From NCBI GenBank assembly GCA_028455995.1, contig JABELC010000004.1, positions 1,550,001-1,614,000 on the forward strand: a stretch of DNA of 64,000 nt, read 5' to 3'. A model generated the notes under the pieces. It had not been told where the DNA came from. It was given only the letters and a program-made list of their open reading frames with translations, and searched no databases. Source of the stretch: Scleromitrula shiraiana (lineage: Eukaryota > Ascomycota > Leotiomycetes > Helotiales > Sclerotiniaceae). Every line of letters begins with the position of its first letter. Positions within the stretch are counted from its first letter, which is position 1. Position numbers and translations under genes: made by a program. Below are positions 24,759 through 36,481 of the stretch, piece by piece.

Positions 24759-27282
24759 TCTCGTGCTGTAGAATGGCTCGCATCACTAGCTGGATGTTGT
24801 TACTGTACACTTGGGTGTTAGTTGGGGGTGGTCAAGTGGACTAGGAGTTGGAATTGGAGGGGGAACTTTCACTGTATGTGTGTGATCATGGGCTGGATTG
24901 CTGGATTGGATGGCGTGGAATGGACTGTGGAATTGTAAATCGTTCGGTCATAATGATGTTATATACTCAGTAAATGATCTCAAATACAATACAAAGACAC
25001 GGAATAGATAGGAATACATAGGAATAGATGGGTATCATCATACTCCGTTCATTCCATCTACCACGTATGTATGAATGTGTATCATATGAGAAATGTATAT
25101 CTGATCAATATCTCACAAGTTCTAATCACATGAATTACTATGGATTTGCATATTCCAAGGTATATACATACAATCACGCACGTATAACCCATCGCTTCAC
25201 ACCCTCGTATCGTTTCATGTCATCCATCTCATCTCATCTCATCATACCCTCAACCCAGACCTCCTATGTACTCCCCCGAGTGAAATTCAACGACCCCTAA
25301 TAACACAAATCACCTAGATCTGCGTATATGCAAGTAAATAGAATTCAACTCTCCTCATACAATACACAGCTTATGTATGTATGTATGTATGTAGGTATCC
25401 TCACCGACTCTCCTCGGTATGTACAGTATTGTATCATGTGTACAAGAATCAATTCGATTGATTCTCATTATTTTTGGCCCCATTCTCGCTATCTGGATCG
25501 GTGTGTTTGTCTATTCACTTACGTATGGGGTTTGGATGTTGTGGTTATGATTGTGTAGCTGTGCCCGTATTCTATGCATGATGAATTTCTTCTGGGTGTT
25601 ATAGGATTCGGGATGGGAAGGCTTGAAGGTTGGTAGATACATATATGAACTGTATACAATGAGCAGACGAGACGAGAAATCAGACGAGGAAGATAGAGGC
25701 AAATTGTTTTATCGCATCTGCATGGAGTTTGTGATTCTTGTACTCATTCTTCTTGGGATACATAGCCAGTCGAAGCAAACAAACAAACAAGCAGATAAGA
25801 AAGTAAACAACCATCCTCGTGGCATCGAATGGAACGCAGGACATAAATATGACATGTACATTAGGGAATTCTCCGAACATCAACATGCTAGCATCTCATC
25901 CATCATTTGGAGATCTTTTCTCTGTTGCGTTGCGTTGTATGAATGAGCTAATTCATTTTCTAATATACATTCAGAACAAAAACATTAAACTACCTTTTGA
26001 GTGATACATGTCTAAATGTCTATTTATATTATAAACGTTTATGTATTTTTTTGTCTCTATCAAATATAAATTTTCAATATTTAGTGTTGTACGGCCGTAT
26101 GTTATTGTCCATCAGTTATGTAGACATTCAGAACTCAAACAGCTCGGAATATATTCTTATTACGCCTCATCTTGCGCCACATATACAACAATCCAGCCAC
26201 ATCATCATGTGCGGCTAAACTAATCAAAAAGGACAAAAGTGACAAAAAGGACCCAGCAGGGCACAAAAGCATCCATCCAATGACATGGATATAAACGACC
26301 TTGTCGCCATAATCCATGAATGGGATCGGAACTGTTTCAAGATTAAAGTTAATTTAATCTATCTGACAGATATTATTTATCCACTATAGATTAATCGTGT
26401 CAAGGTTGGATTTTATTTGGACAATAGGACAAATGGCGAAGAAAAAGGGAAAAGAGGAGGGGATTAGGGAAAAGATGGACGAAAGGGATTGTTGGATAGG
26501 CGGTCCGATGGATGGGCGGTAAGAATTATTGTAAGTGAGCGAGTGAGTGAGTGAGTGATCAGATCTGGTGATACTTGGATAGAGATGGGAACATATTGAC
26601 AGATTGCACTGTACGAGAGATGGAAAAATTCGAGGCTTTTAAAGAGGGGTCGACGATGAGTGTATATCTTCGGTTCATCCCTATTACCTCCTTACTTTCC
26701 ACGCACATCCATACAGCGAGTTGCGAATCCTAGATGTCTAATTACCTAGGTCCATACCTTGCTCATCTGAATTCCAAAAGCAAACGTAAATTTTTCGACG
26801 GCTTTCACGGACTATTATATTTTTATATTTGATACTCCACAAATTTACATACGGACCGTCCTTCCCTATTACCCTACCAAATCGAGTCAAATTCCTCATA
26901 TAATACGACGATTTATGAATTATTATATGAAATATATGAATTATGGGGTTCATATGACCTCGTTATGGACAATTACATATAGTTTGAATTCCTTAGAGTG
27001 GAAACTATGGCCAGGGCGGTTAAAGGAACAAACATTGAGATGGTGTGTGCCTTTAATTTAGGAAATTGGATATGGAGGCAACAAGCAATGGACTAAATAT
27101 ATGCATTTTGTGAGCTCGAAATATATATAATTGTTTTGTTTCCCATTTTTCGATCTCTTCTTTTTTTGATCTTTTGTTACCTGTGCTATTCAGTTCGTTT
27201 CACTCTTTTTACCTTCTTTTCATTCCTTTGAAATCCCATTCTTTTTATATACAACTAGTACTTGAAGTACTTTTTATTATCA

Positions 27283-27312
27283 CAAACAAACAAACAAACA
27301 AACAAACAAACA
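27283..27312. repeat. (CAAA)n repeat in 5' leader
   Basis: About seven copies of a CAAA unit ending 17 nt before the GH131 start codon, so probably in the untranslated leader. Confidence 0.85.
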
Positions 27313-27328
27313 CATACACATATCAAAC

Positions 27329-28806
27329 ATGCGTTACTCAATGGCTCTGGCAGCCCTTGTTGGGTCTGTTACTTCGACCATTTTGTGGGATGGACGAATG
27401 AACAATGAGACTATTGCTGATTTGGATAAATGGTCCTGGAGTAACCAAGTTGGCGCTTACCAAAACTATATTGTGAGTCGCATTCATATTTGTATATTGC
27501 CCTAGATGGTCATCCTAATAAAGTATTAAACAGCACGGAACCAGCGAGACCTCAGCATACTTCGCACTCGACAGCAGCTACAAGAACCCAGCTGATTCTG
27601 GTAGCAAAAATGGGTTGAAAGTAACCCTCGACAGCACATCCTACTGGGAAGGACAAACCATGCGTCGTAGTGAATTGATTCCCCAGACCACCGCCGCAAT
27701 TGGATCCGGAAAGGTTTACTACCATTTCAGTATAATGCACACCGCTGTAAACCCACCCAGTATCTACAGAGAACATCAAATCTGTTTCTTCGAGAGCCAT
27801 TTCACCGAGATGAAATCTGGATGGATTAGTGGAGAGTCTGGCACTTCGGATCCCTTGTTGAGATGGGATGTTAGCTCTACTTCCAAATGGAGCACCAACT
27901 TCACTGCTGGTGTATGGCATAACATTGCCTACGGAATTGTAAGAATTCTTTCTTTTCGCTTATACATGACAGAAATTCTAACCCCCATTCCAGGACTTCA
28001 GCGCAGGCTCAGTCGAATTCTACCACTCCACTGGATCCGACGCACTCACCCTTACCGTCCCAGCCGTCAGTGTCTCGGCTTCTTCCAACGGTGCTGATTG
28101 GCATTTGGGAGTTCTCGAACTCCCCGTTACTGGACAAACCGACGGAACTGAAGATTTCTACTTCAGTGGTGTTTACATCGAGAGTGGATCACTCACCACC
28201 AGCGTTGCAGGACCAGGAGGAGCCGTTGTCTCTGGCTCTAGTTCATCTGCAACCACGTCAGTAGCTGCTGTTTCATCTGTTGCTTCCCCAGTCGTTGCTC
28301 AATCATCTGTCGTCGCCTCCTCCGCCGCTCAAGTCGTCGCCTCATCTACCAAGATCAAGAAACCATGCACCAAATTTGCTGCCTCTTCCGCGGCTGGTGG
28401 TGTTGTTACCTCAACCGCCACCTCCATCTCTATCATCGACACTCTTACCACCGTTACCGGCCCATCCCCATCCGCCGCCTCTTCTTTCGTCACCTCCAAG
28501 AAGAAGTGCACTAAATCTGCTTCCGCTGCTGTTTCATCTGCCTCATCCGCTCTAACATCTGCAAGTAGGTCTGCCCCCCACACCACCGTCACCAAGACCA
28601 CCATTATTACCACACAAACTACTGTAGGCGGTAGCTCAGCTGCCACTGGCACTTCCAGCAGCGCAGCCGCTACAGGTACTGGAAGTTCAAGCGGAACCGT
28701 TCAAAAGTACTATCAATGTGGTGGTAAGAACTGGACGGGTTCAACTACTTGTGTTAGTGGTACTACTTGCACCGTTCAAAACGACTATTACTCTCAATGT
28801 CTCTAA
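27329..28806 (+). CDS. secreted GH131 beta-glucanase with C-terminal CBM1
   Basis: Three exons: 27329-27472, 27534-27938 and 27994-28806, all phase 0, 453 aa. Donors are GTGAGT and GTAAGA; acceptors are CAG. MRYSMALAALVGSVTS is a signal peptide. The catalytic domain (about residues 18-250) begins TILWDGRMNNETIADLDKWS. It also has SGKVYYHFSIMHTAVNPPS, REHQICFFESHFTEMKSG and GVWHNIAYGI, all as in fungal GH131 enzymes that act on beta-1,3/1,4/1,6-glucans. A long Ser/Ala/Thr linker (about 255-415) leads to a CBM1 in the last 35 residues, YYQCGGKNWTG...YYSQCL, with four Cys for two disulphides and aromatic residues for cellulose binding. The product should be extracellular and act on plant cell walls. 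The linker contains two short Lys/Cys-rich repeats (KKPCTK, KKKCTK), unusual for a linker. Confidence 0.93.
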
Positions 28807-31052
28807 GGGATCTCATATGAAAGAAGGAGTGGATAGCACTTTTGGAGGAAGGAGGGATTCGTTTCTCTTGTAAATAGTCTTTGTTGGAATGATGGGATTT
28901 GGTAGCTCATGAGTATATATATACCTAGCTAGCATCTAAACATATATACGTATTTTTTACATCCATAATGCAAGAATCCTTGATAGTGCTGTGAAGATCA
29001 CAATTTCCTCGTTCTCAAGTTTCGATTGGGCTGTTCATTCGAGCTGTTCAAATTTTGAATGTCCATTTAGTTTATATACAATCAAATCTATAAATTGAGT
29101 ATTAGAATCCATGTTTATGTTATATGTGGATATTCAAAACAAATCTACTCAAAACACATCGAAATCTCTAACTTTTTTTAAAAAACAGATATTCAAAACG
29201 AATTTGCTCGATTGCATCTAATATACCTACAGTCAAAGTCAGCATCCTCTTGCGACTGATGAGCAATTCCATAAAAAGTCAAAAGCTTCCTGAAAATCTT
29301 TATTTAATCTTAATCTGGCAATTTTCTAGAATAATATCTATTCAACCTCTATCCTCTCCTATTTCGTTGTCACTCCTGGTGGTTACTTCAGTGCGTTCAA
29401 CTTTTTATAGTATTTACTTGCTGATCCATAATATAAAGACAATAGACATCGATGCTGCTTTTCCTGAGTAGGTTTTCATTAGAGTGATGTGATATAATTA
29501 ATAATCGTTCGTCCGGGATATCCTCTTCTTTACACCGTATGATAGATACCGTATCCAACAGATCGATGGAATCACACAACTCTAATCGCAAACCCAAACC
29601 CAAACGAATCCGAATCACGAAACATACTGTATTCTCAGAGTACATATACCCCAGAGCGTATAACGTCAAATTCCAACAAAAAGATACTCAAAAGAAAGGG
29701 GAATCGCTCATCTATGCTCTCTATTTAGTTCTAGGCTCCTTTTGAGAAATTAATCTCATCTCAATAAACAAGCTTATTCATCCCCTTGTCACACGTGCAC
29801 TGCGTGATCCTTGCTGGGTGGGTGCGTAATTGGCGCGTTATGTTTACTCAGGGGAAAAGAAAACATCGTACCGGCCCATGTAGAACTAACTGCCAGTGTT
29901 TCGCTCCAGCAATTGTGATCATTATTGCTGAAATGTAAAGACGAGATGGCATATATACTCTATAGCAACAAGCACAGTATCGTATTTTCGTATCGGCATT
30001 CAAAATTACGAAAGGTATTTTTTTTTTTTTGCATGAACAATGACATCATCGCAATTCGGCACCGCTATTTTCCTTTCCCTTTTCCCTTTTTTGAACATGA
30101 ATAGATGAAAAAGAGAATGAAATAGATGAATTTGTTAAACCTGGTCATTTCTGCCCCACTACCTCCGAGTCTTATAAGAGACTGACTCGGATTAGGTCAA
30201 AACTTCAAGTTTATGTATATTTAGGATTTTTAAATATTTAAAATCAAAATTAAATGTATTAAAAAATCATAAAAAATTGATAACTTTATTAGTATATATA
30301 ACTTAAAAATATAATATATTTAACATTTTTTTAAATTTTACTACTACTATAGTAGTACTAGCTACTAGCATCATGCCAGTGATAGCACTATGATAAAAAA
30401 ATAAAAATAGAAATTTTAAAAGCTTGAATTTTTTTAACTTCAACAAGTCTGGCACCTTGAAGTTACTATAATTTAATTACTAATAAAATTGCTTTAAAAA
30501 TACATCATTTTTATTAATAAATTAATGAAATATTATTTCATTAAATTTGTATGGTAACTTGAAAACTAAAATTTTGTGATAAAAATGTAACATTTTAGTG
30601 GGGTGTACGAAGAGGTTTGGCTTATTAATCTTTTACTATTTCCTTATTGAAACTTTTGAGCGAAACGCCCAAGTCTAGAAACTTGTAACTGTAATCAAAA
30701 TTACTATGATCAAGGGTGATATGGTCCGCATAAACCGGTTCTCCGAGTCTATGTTGCAAAGTTCCAAATTATAGCGAACTACCAGAGGACCTAGGTAGCT
30801 ACCCCAAATAAGCTCGGAGAGGGGAAGGAATATGGTTAAAGTTAATTTAATCGAGATGTAAGTGAAAGTGGAGAGATCTCACTCCGTCTCATCTCTCAAG
30901 TTCCAAATTAAATAAATACTTTCCCCAAATACGTCCCAAGTTTACGTATCTTCTTTTTTTTTTCTCCCCAAGTCGTTCTTTCACTTCAGTCACTCATTCA
31001 TTCCTTGCAATCTTTCTTTCTTCTTCTATCCAGTCACTCTCTAACAGACGCT
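28807..31052. other. intergenic between GH131 and GH5, AT-rich core
   Basis: No gene is supported. The interval 30185-30600 is very AT-rich and is bounded by the inverted 8-mers CCCCACTA (30154-30161) and TAGTGGGG (30596-30603). A perfect TCCGAGTC...GACTCGGA inverted repeat lies at about 30163-30190, and TCCGAGTC recurs near 30742. The last 150 bp, with a pyrimidine-rich segment, is the probable promoter and leader of the GH5 gene. Confidence 0.5.
30154..30603. repeat. AT-rich block with inverted ends, possible non-autonomous element
   Basis: A 450-bp AT-rich block has CCCCACTA at its left edge and the exact reverse complement at its right edge. No convincing target-site duplication is visible and the ends are only 8 bp, so this may be chance. 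It contains no reading frame of note. Confidence 0.25.
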
Positions 31053-32372
31053 ATGCGTTTCACCAACCTTATTTTGGCCGCTGGGCTTACTGCTTCCGCT
31101 TTTGCAGCTCCGGTAGCTGTTCAAGATGACGATACCTGTCTCGAGGATGTTGAGCCGGAATCTTCCTCCGCAGCTGTTGTCGCCCCAACTAGCGTCGCTT
31201 CTTCCGCCGCTGCCCCAGTTGTAGCTACTTCCACTGCTAAGGTCTCAAGCGCAGCTGTTGTCGCAACTAGCTCTGCTAAGGCTGCTTCAGCCACCAGCAA
31301 GGTTGTTGCTGCTACCTCTGCTAAGTCCAGCGCTGTCGTAGCACCATCACGCACTGTTGCTGCTGTCGCCTCTTCATCCAAGAGCTCCTCTGCCGCTGCC
31401 GTTGCTACTTCCGCAGCAGCTTCCTCCTCATCCGGCTCTACTGCCTCTGGTAAATTGCAATTCATCGGAGCCAACGAGTCTGGTGCCGAGTTTGGAACTG
31501 CCATCCCAGGTACCGTCGGAACTGATTACACATTCCCAAGCACCACTGCCATCCAAACTTTGATCGATGGTGGAATGAACATCTTCCGTGTTCCTTTCCT
31601 CATGGAGCGTATGACACCAACTTCCATGACGTCCACTGTTGATGCTACCTACCTAGCCAGCTACAAGAAGGTCATTGACTACATCACCACTGCCGGAGCT
31701 CACGCCATCATGGAGCCCCACAACTATGGACGTTACTCCGGTAGCATCTTCACCTCCACCTCGGACTTCAAAACTTTCTGGACCACCATAGCCACTGAAT
31801 TCGCTGACAACAATAAAGTTATCTTCGATTGCAACAACGAGTTCCACAACGAACCCACAAACACCATCGTTGCTGAGCTCAATCAAGCTTGTGTTGACGG
31901 TGTCCGTGGCGCCGGTGCCACCTCCCAATACATCTTCGTTGAAGGTACCTCCTACACCGGAGCATGGACCTGGACCTCATCCGGAAACGCCGAGTACATG
32001 ACCAACATCACCGACCCCAACGACAAACTCGTCTACGAATTCCATCAATACCTCGACTCTGATGGATCCGGAACCTCCGCCACCTGTGTCAGCAGCACCA
32101 TTGGTGCTGAGCGCATCGCTGATGCCACTGCCTGGTTGAAGACCAACAACTTCAAGGGTATCATTGGTGAATTCGCCGGTGGTGTTAACTCTGACTGTGA
32201 ATCTGCTATCTCTGGTATGCTTGATGCTCTTGCTGCTGATAACGAATACTGGCTTGGTGCTCTCTGGTGGGGTGCTGGTCCATGGTGGGGTAACTACATC
32301 TACGCTTTCGAGCCTCCTACTGGAGCCGCTTACGTTCAATACATGGACACCATCACCAGCTACGTCGCATAA
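31053..32372 (+). CDS. secreted GH5 endo-beta-1,4-glucanase (cellulase)
   Basis: Single exon, 439 aa. I chose the ATG at 31053 rather than an upstream in-frame one because it begins a clean signal peptide (MRFTNLILAAGLTASAFA). A Ser/Ala/Val-rich linker (about residues 30-130) follows directly, without any carbohydrate-binding module before it. The catalytic domain (about 131-439) starts LQFIGANESGAEFG and has GGMNIFRVPFLMERM and IMEPHNYGRY. NEFHNEPT carries the acid/base Glu at about residue 267 (NEP motif), and KGIIGEFAGG carries the nucleophile Glu at about residue 373. This is the subfamily-5 type of fungal endoglucanase that cuts internal cellulose bonds. The linker without a CBM suggests an N-terminal CBM1 was lost, or that the region now only serves as a glycosylated spacer. 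Confidence 0.93.
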   Translation: MRFTNLILAAGLTASAFAAPVAVQDDDTCLEDVEPESSSAAVVAPTSVASSAAAPVVATSTAKVSSAAVVATSSAKAASATSKVVAATSAKSSAVVAPSRTVAAVASSSKSSSAAAVATSAAASSSSGSTASGKLQFIGANESGAEFGTAIPGTVGTDYTFPSTTAIQTLIDGGMNIFRVPFLMERMTPTSMTSTVDATYLASYKKVIDYITTAGAHAIMEPHNYGRYSGSIFTSTSDFKTFWTTIATEFADNNKVIFDCNNEFHNEPTNTIVAELNQACVDGVRGAGATSQYIFVEGTSYTGAWTWTSSGNAEYMTNITDPNDKLVYEFHQYLDSDGSGTSATCVSSTIGAERIADATAWLKTNNFKGIIGEFAGGVNSDCESAISGMLDALAADNEYWLGALWWGAGPWWGNYIYAFEPPTGAAYVQYMDTITSYVA

Positions 32373-33044
32373 GCGGTTAGTTTGGTGAAATGATGGATTG
32401 GGAGCAGGTGGTTGGGTGAAGTGTATATAGTTGGTTACTGTGAGGGTTTCTGATTCGTTTTGTACATATGTATAGCATATCTATCTGTTAATGGGTTAGA
32501 TTTTTATCGTGGTAGTTAAAAATTCAGAATACTGGAGTAAACGTATACCTATTTTTCTCCGAATTTCATCATATTGATGCGCCGTATGCTTCAACCAACT
32601 CCCTTTTAAACCTCGTCCTTGCATATGTTTATTCTATTCTGCGTATTGTTGTTGCTGTTGATATGCTGTCTTACAAAACATTGAATTTGGAGTTCTTACA
32701 AACAAGTACAGTCAATGAAGTTTTGCCCCACTTCGCACCTTCCACCGCAATCCATTTGCAAACCTCATTCAACTTTTCCAAACATTAGTCCTCATCCATC
32801 CTATCTTACTTGTACGGATATCTGAACAATTCAAATACTAACCATGAGGTATTCTTCAATGCAATCGAAACTGTAGATCTGAAGTAAGAATATACATCAG
32901 ATGCTCTCGGTCCTCTGAAACTACTTGGAGGTGCGGTCGTTTGTCCACGATCCATATAAGTATAGAAAAGTCCTTCATGATCATTAAGATATTGTCAGAT
33001 GTAATTGCTAAGGAAAATAGGAGAGCTGCTCGTGATGGTTAGCA

Positions 33045-33047
<3 letters not shown>

Positions 33048-33080
<33 letters not shown>
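33048..33080. repeat. (TG)n microsatellite
   Basis: Perfect TG dinucleotide run of about 16 units. Confidence 0.9.
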
Positions 33081-33081
<1 letters not shown>

Positions 33082-33663
33082 ATGCAATGAAGTCAAACAA
33101 GTGAGGGTAATTCTAGGAGTATAAGTTAGGAGAATCGCTTCTGTAGAGAATTATATTTTTGATATTTGAAGCGATTAATACTATACACAGGGGTTGCCGC
33201 CCAAGTTGGGTAGTTGATATGCTGTTGTGAAAGATCAAGTTTTATATGGTTGCAATGTTGTATTCAAAGTTCGAATATATCACACGAAAGTCAATTTCGT
33301 CAGTTTATTGAATCTATAGCAAAGTTACTGTTACTCATTTCAACGATAAGTATGCATCTATGCATACAGTCTTATGGTTGCTGGAAATTCAAAAGCTTTT
33401 TCTACCAAAACCCCTTAGAGCTCAGTATTATATTTCAACAACGGTATGTCTACTCTTAAGTATAGGAGGCCTTCTATCTATAAAATCAATTTTAGTAGGA
33501 TACATTAAGAGCCATCGCCCAGATACAAGAATTTATCGATATTTCTACGGGAATATATCAAGTATAACGGGATTTACCAGTACTTTAGAATATCTTCCTG
33601 TACGGCAGTTTTGTTACGGCTTGCGAGTCTACGAGATTCCTAGCCACTACGGTTGATCTTCTA

Positions 33664-33669
33664 TATAAA
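33664..33669 (+). promoter_or_regulatory. TATA box of first paralog
   Basis: TATAAA 143 bp upstream of the ATG at 33812. The third paralog has a similar TATAAA at 36299-36304, 178 bp before its ATG. Confidence 0.4.
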
Positions 33670-33811
33670 ATGTTAACTTTTGTGTCTTTCTCCCTCCCCT
33701 TCTTAATAACTACAACATTTTCCAACCTTCAACCAAAGACATAATCTACCAAAAGACGAACAGTAACCTACATACACTTTTCCCATCTTTCTTTGAAGAG
33801 ATAAAATCAAC

Positions 33812-34285
33812 ATGACAGCCCACATTCCAGCACATTCATTCGTACAATTCGAGCATGAAGATGCAAACTTGATCATCACCCTCAATTTCAGCACTGATAT
33901 CTCTCCAGCTCAGCTGGGTGAACAGACATCATCTCTGCTAAGAATTGTTCCCCGATACGCCCAACATGCAAAATCCATCTGCATCGGCATGATTTTCAAA
34001 GATCCAGTATCGGATTTCCCCAACGTTTCTGAACTCCGTCGCAATCTACTTGCCTCTGTCGTCGAGGAAATCAACAGATTCCCCGATATCGCTGGTCGTC
34101 CAATTCGTTGTTGGGTGGATGCTAAGGAGTTCCACTGGATGCAGATACAACTTGCGAGCGAAATATATGGACTCAAGTTTGATTGGGTTTTCGATTTACT
34201 GGTTGCGGGACAGCCTCTTCAACATATTGAAAAGGGATCAAGTATTTATAGAGGACTTGAAGCTCGCTACCGTCGCGAAATGTAG
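33812..34285 (+). CDS. small protein of a local four-copy family (copy 1)
   Basis: Single exon, 157 aa, of unknown function. It shares a domain of about 120 residues with the genes at 35081, 36482 and 47722-48394. Shared features are a beta-strand NLIITLNFST..SPAQ, then LLRIVPRYAQHAKSICIGMIF, then SVVEEINRFPDI, and a closing block FHWMQIQLASEIYGLKFDWVF. It has no signal peptide, membrane segment, metal site or recognised catalytic motif, and I do not know the domain. It begins almost directly with the shared domain, lacking the basic N-terminal extension of copies 3 and 4. A TATAAA lies 143 bp upstream. It reads in tandem with copies 2 and 3, with about 0.8-0.9 kb between genes, which suggests duplication in place followed by strong divergence. 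Confidence 0.7.
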   Translation: MTAHIPAHSFVQFEHEDANLIITLNFSTDISPAQLGEQTSSLLRIVPRYAQHAKSICIGMIFKDPVSDFPNVSELRRNLLASVVEEINRFPDIAGRPIRCWVDAKEFHWMQIQLASEIYGLKFDWVFDLLVAGQPLQHIEKGSSIYRGLEARYRREM

Positions 34286-35080
34286 ATTGCCGTGGTTGAT
34301 TGAGTTGCAGGTTAACGGATAATTTTTTGTCGGGAGGGGTTTTCTGGTGCTTGTCGTATCTTTACTTCTTGTCCAATCATGGTTTTTTTCTGGCCATAAT
34401 TGAGGTTTCTTTGAATACAAAGTTTGCGGGTTGGTTTTGGTTTGGTGATATTTAATAAATTATGGCAGGACATTGCTCAGGAAAATCTTATTTATATCTC
34501 AGTCATCTAGGCTGTGAGTTATTCGACTCTTTTCGACGGAATATTGACAGTAGAAGCTCGTTAGACAATACAAGAACTTTTCCTATATTAAACCAATGTT
34601 TAGTTTTTGATTCTTCTATTTGATTTCACCACCCATTCTTATATACATATATCAAAACGTGATACCTTATTATTAAACTATTTCCAACGTTCTTATTCGA
34701 ACAAATAGAACTGCAAATTTAATTTTCATCATTTTCATATTTATTACAGGAAACCGAGTAATCCTTGTCATATTAACATTATTGTATAAGAAAACCCGTT
34801 GTCCATCCCTACCATCATTCACTCTTTATACAATTTCCTCAATTCAATAATAATCATATCGAAAACATGACTACCACACGAATCTCATGCATGCATAGTC
34901 TTCTTTCCAGTCCAACAGCTTGAGGTTCATCATGCGTCTTCTTCTTCTTCTTTTCTATCTTGGCACAAATCTTCTTACTTGAAAAACTCTTGATTAAGCA
35001 ACAAGAATACCTTGATAAAGTTCTTTAATCCTGACAGATACTTGAAGAAAAAGAAATCTTCCAACAGCAAAGTTAACAAG
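34286..35080. other. intergenic between paralogs 1 and 2
   Basis: AT-rich flanking sequence and the likely promoter of copy 2. I see no gene or notable repeat. Confidence 0.5.
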
Positions 35081-35623
35081 ATGCAATCAAACAATCAACC
35101 AATGTTTGTAACTAGAGCTGTTCGACGAGCCCTCGACACGGCCAACATCCAGTCCCATCCAAAACTACAGTGGGCACCTGAAAGCGGTGACTTAAACATC
35201 AATATCGACTTCACCGGAAATACCACGCTAACGCCGTCCCAGCGATCAGAAGAGAACCGGAGACTTCTTGTGTTGCTTCCCCTATACGCTCCACATGCCA
35301 AGTTAATTTTCCTAAATTTGCACTTCGATCCTCCTCAGAAAGACAAACTAATGGAAACCCTGTATTCACCTCGACACATATTCATCGCCCAAGTTGTCCA
35401 AGAAGTGAACAAGTTCAATCGGCTCGAGTCTCTTCGATTGCTTGTCCATGTGGAGGCATTCAAATGGAAACAGATTGAACTCGCTAGCGCCTTTTACGGC
35501 CTTACTACCTTCAAGAATTGGACGCTGGATATTCTGGAGACGGGTAAGGCGACGCAACGGGTCTTTGTGGATTCAATAATTGATCATAGATTGAAGGAGC
35601 GATTTGCTGAGATGATCACTTGA
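35081..35623 (+). CDS. small protein of a local four-copy family (copy 2)
   Basis: Single exon, 180 aa, start chosen at the ATG at 35081 (context AACAAGATG); an upstream in-frame ATG at 35012 would add a Lys-rich 23-residue extension. It has a basic N-terminal stretch (TRAVRRALDTANI), then the family domain: DLNINIDFTGNTTLTPSQRS, LLVLLPLYAPHAKLIFLNLHF, IAQVVQEVNKFNRLESLRLL and the block EAFKWKQIELASAFYGL followed by NWTLDIL. It aligns along its whole length with copies 1 and 3, but identity is low apart from these blocks. There is no signal peptide or recognised motif and the function is unknown. Conservation of hydrophobic pattern and absence of stops suggest that it is, or recently was, under selection. 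Confidence 0.7.
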   Translation: MQSNNQPMFVTRAVRRALDTANIQSHPKLQWAPESGDLNINIDFTGNTTLTPSQRSEENRRLLVLLPLYAPHAKLIFLNLHFDPPQKDKLMETLYSPRHIFIAQVVQEVNKFNRLESLRLLVHVEAFKWKQIELASAFYGLTTFKNWTLDILETGKATQRVFVDSIIDHRLKERFAEMIT

Positions 35624-36481
35624 GGTGGTCAATGGGATGAAGTTGTTGCAGTGGGGGAAGGGGATGAAGGGGTACGAAGTTTGGTTTGAGAGTTCAGGGG
35701 GCAAGACTGCCCTAAGTAAAGGCGCTAAATCAATCAAAATTTCCAAGGCAGATCAAGTCATCTGCAAGAATGTAGGATACAAGAGCAGAGTGGAATGTTT
35801 GTTTACGGAGCTGTGTAGATGTTTCAAGAATAAGACTAGGTTCAACTCGAGGGGTTTTCTTGTTGATTACGGGTACAGATAGGCTGTTCCAGGAGTTGAT
35901 ACATAGCAAGCTCGATATTGGCTTGACTTTCAGGATTTAGGGAACATACTTGCGGACATTTAGAGCAGGCGTTCGGAAAATACTTATTCTATATTCTACT
36001 TATATTTGAAATACATAACCAGTTTTCCTAGAGTAATATTCACTAATGTTTTATGAAGTAAATGATTAATTATATATATATGAATCACCTCAACAGTTAA
36101 TTATAATGTATTGTGTCATAATCTTATGTTCTTGTACTTCTGTACTGTAGAATAGAAAGTTTACTAAATATTCACTATTGGAGCCCTTTGTAATCTTGTA
36201 TTCACTCGTTAATTACTCACTATAAGTCCCCTGCACCCTTGAACCGGGGATACTTTGCTTCATGGCTCTAGCTCCTTGATGTACAGGAGACACGTCTTTA
36301 TAAACCTTCCAGTTCTTCGACCAGAATTTTTATTCCAACAAATTCCTCCATCGTTAAACATTCAAATCTTCAAGTTGACCTTCTATTGAAAACTTCGAAT
36401 TACTTCCAAAACCCACTCAACTTCCTCTATCAACATCAAAATCCTTTTTCTCATATACTTTGTCAGAACAATATCTACATC
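35624..36481. other. intergenic between paralogs 2 and 3
   Basis: No gene is supported. A short frame at 35625-35882 has no similarity to the family. The right end is the promoter of copy 3, with TATAAA at 36299-36304. Confidence 0.5.
36299..36304 (+). promoter_or_regulatory. TATA box of third paralog
   Basis: TATAAA 178 bp upstream of the ATG at 36482, in a comparable position to the box before copy 1. Confidence 0.35.

Larger units (their letters stand above)
23007..27328. other. 4.3-kb intergenic region
   Basis: No gene is supported. It contains the 3' flank of the 20.4-23.0 kb gene, an (ATGT)n run near 25373-25394, a GAGT repeat near 26537-26556 and a short GC-richer patch at 24663-24760 with an inverted repeat. 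A (CAAA)n run at 27283-27312 lies in the leader of the GH131 gene. The open frames here are short and without recognisable features. Confidence 0.5.
32373..33811. other. intergenic with (TG)n
   Basis: The 3' flank of the GH5 gene and the promoter of the next small gene. It has a (TG)16 microsatellite at 33048-33080 and a TATAAA at 33664-33669, 143 bp before the next start codon. No gene is supported. Confidence 0.55.

Noticed and set aside
31121..31504. Minus-strand frame rich in Ala/Glu opposite the GH5 linker
   Set aside because: Mirror of the Ser/Ala linker codons; the plus strand carries a clear cellulase.
33360..33656. 98-aa frame upstream of the first paralog
   Set aside because: No similarity to the family or any known motif, and AT-biased composition.
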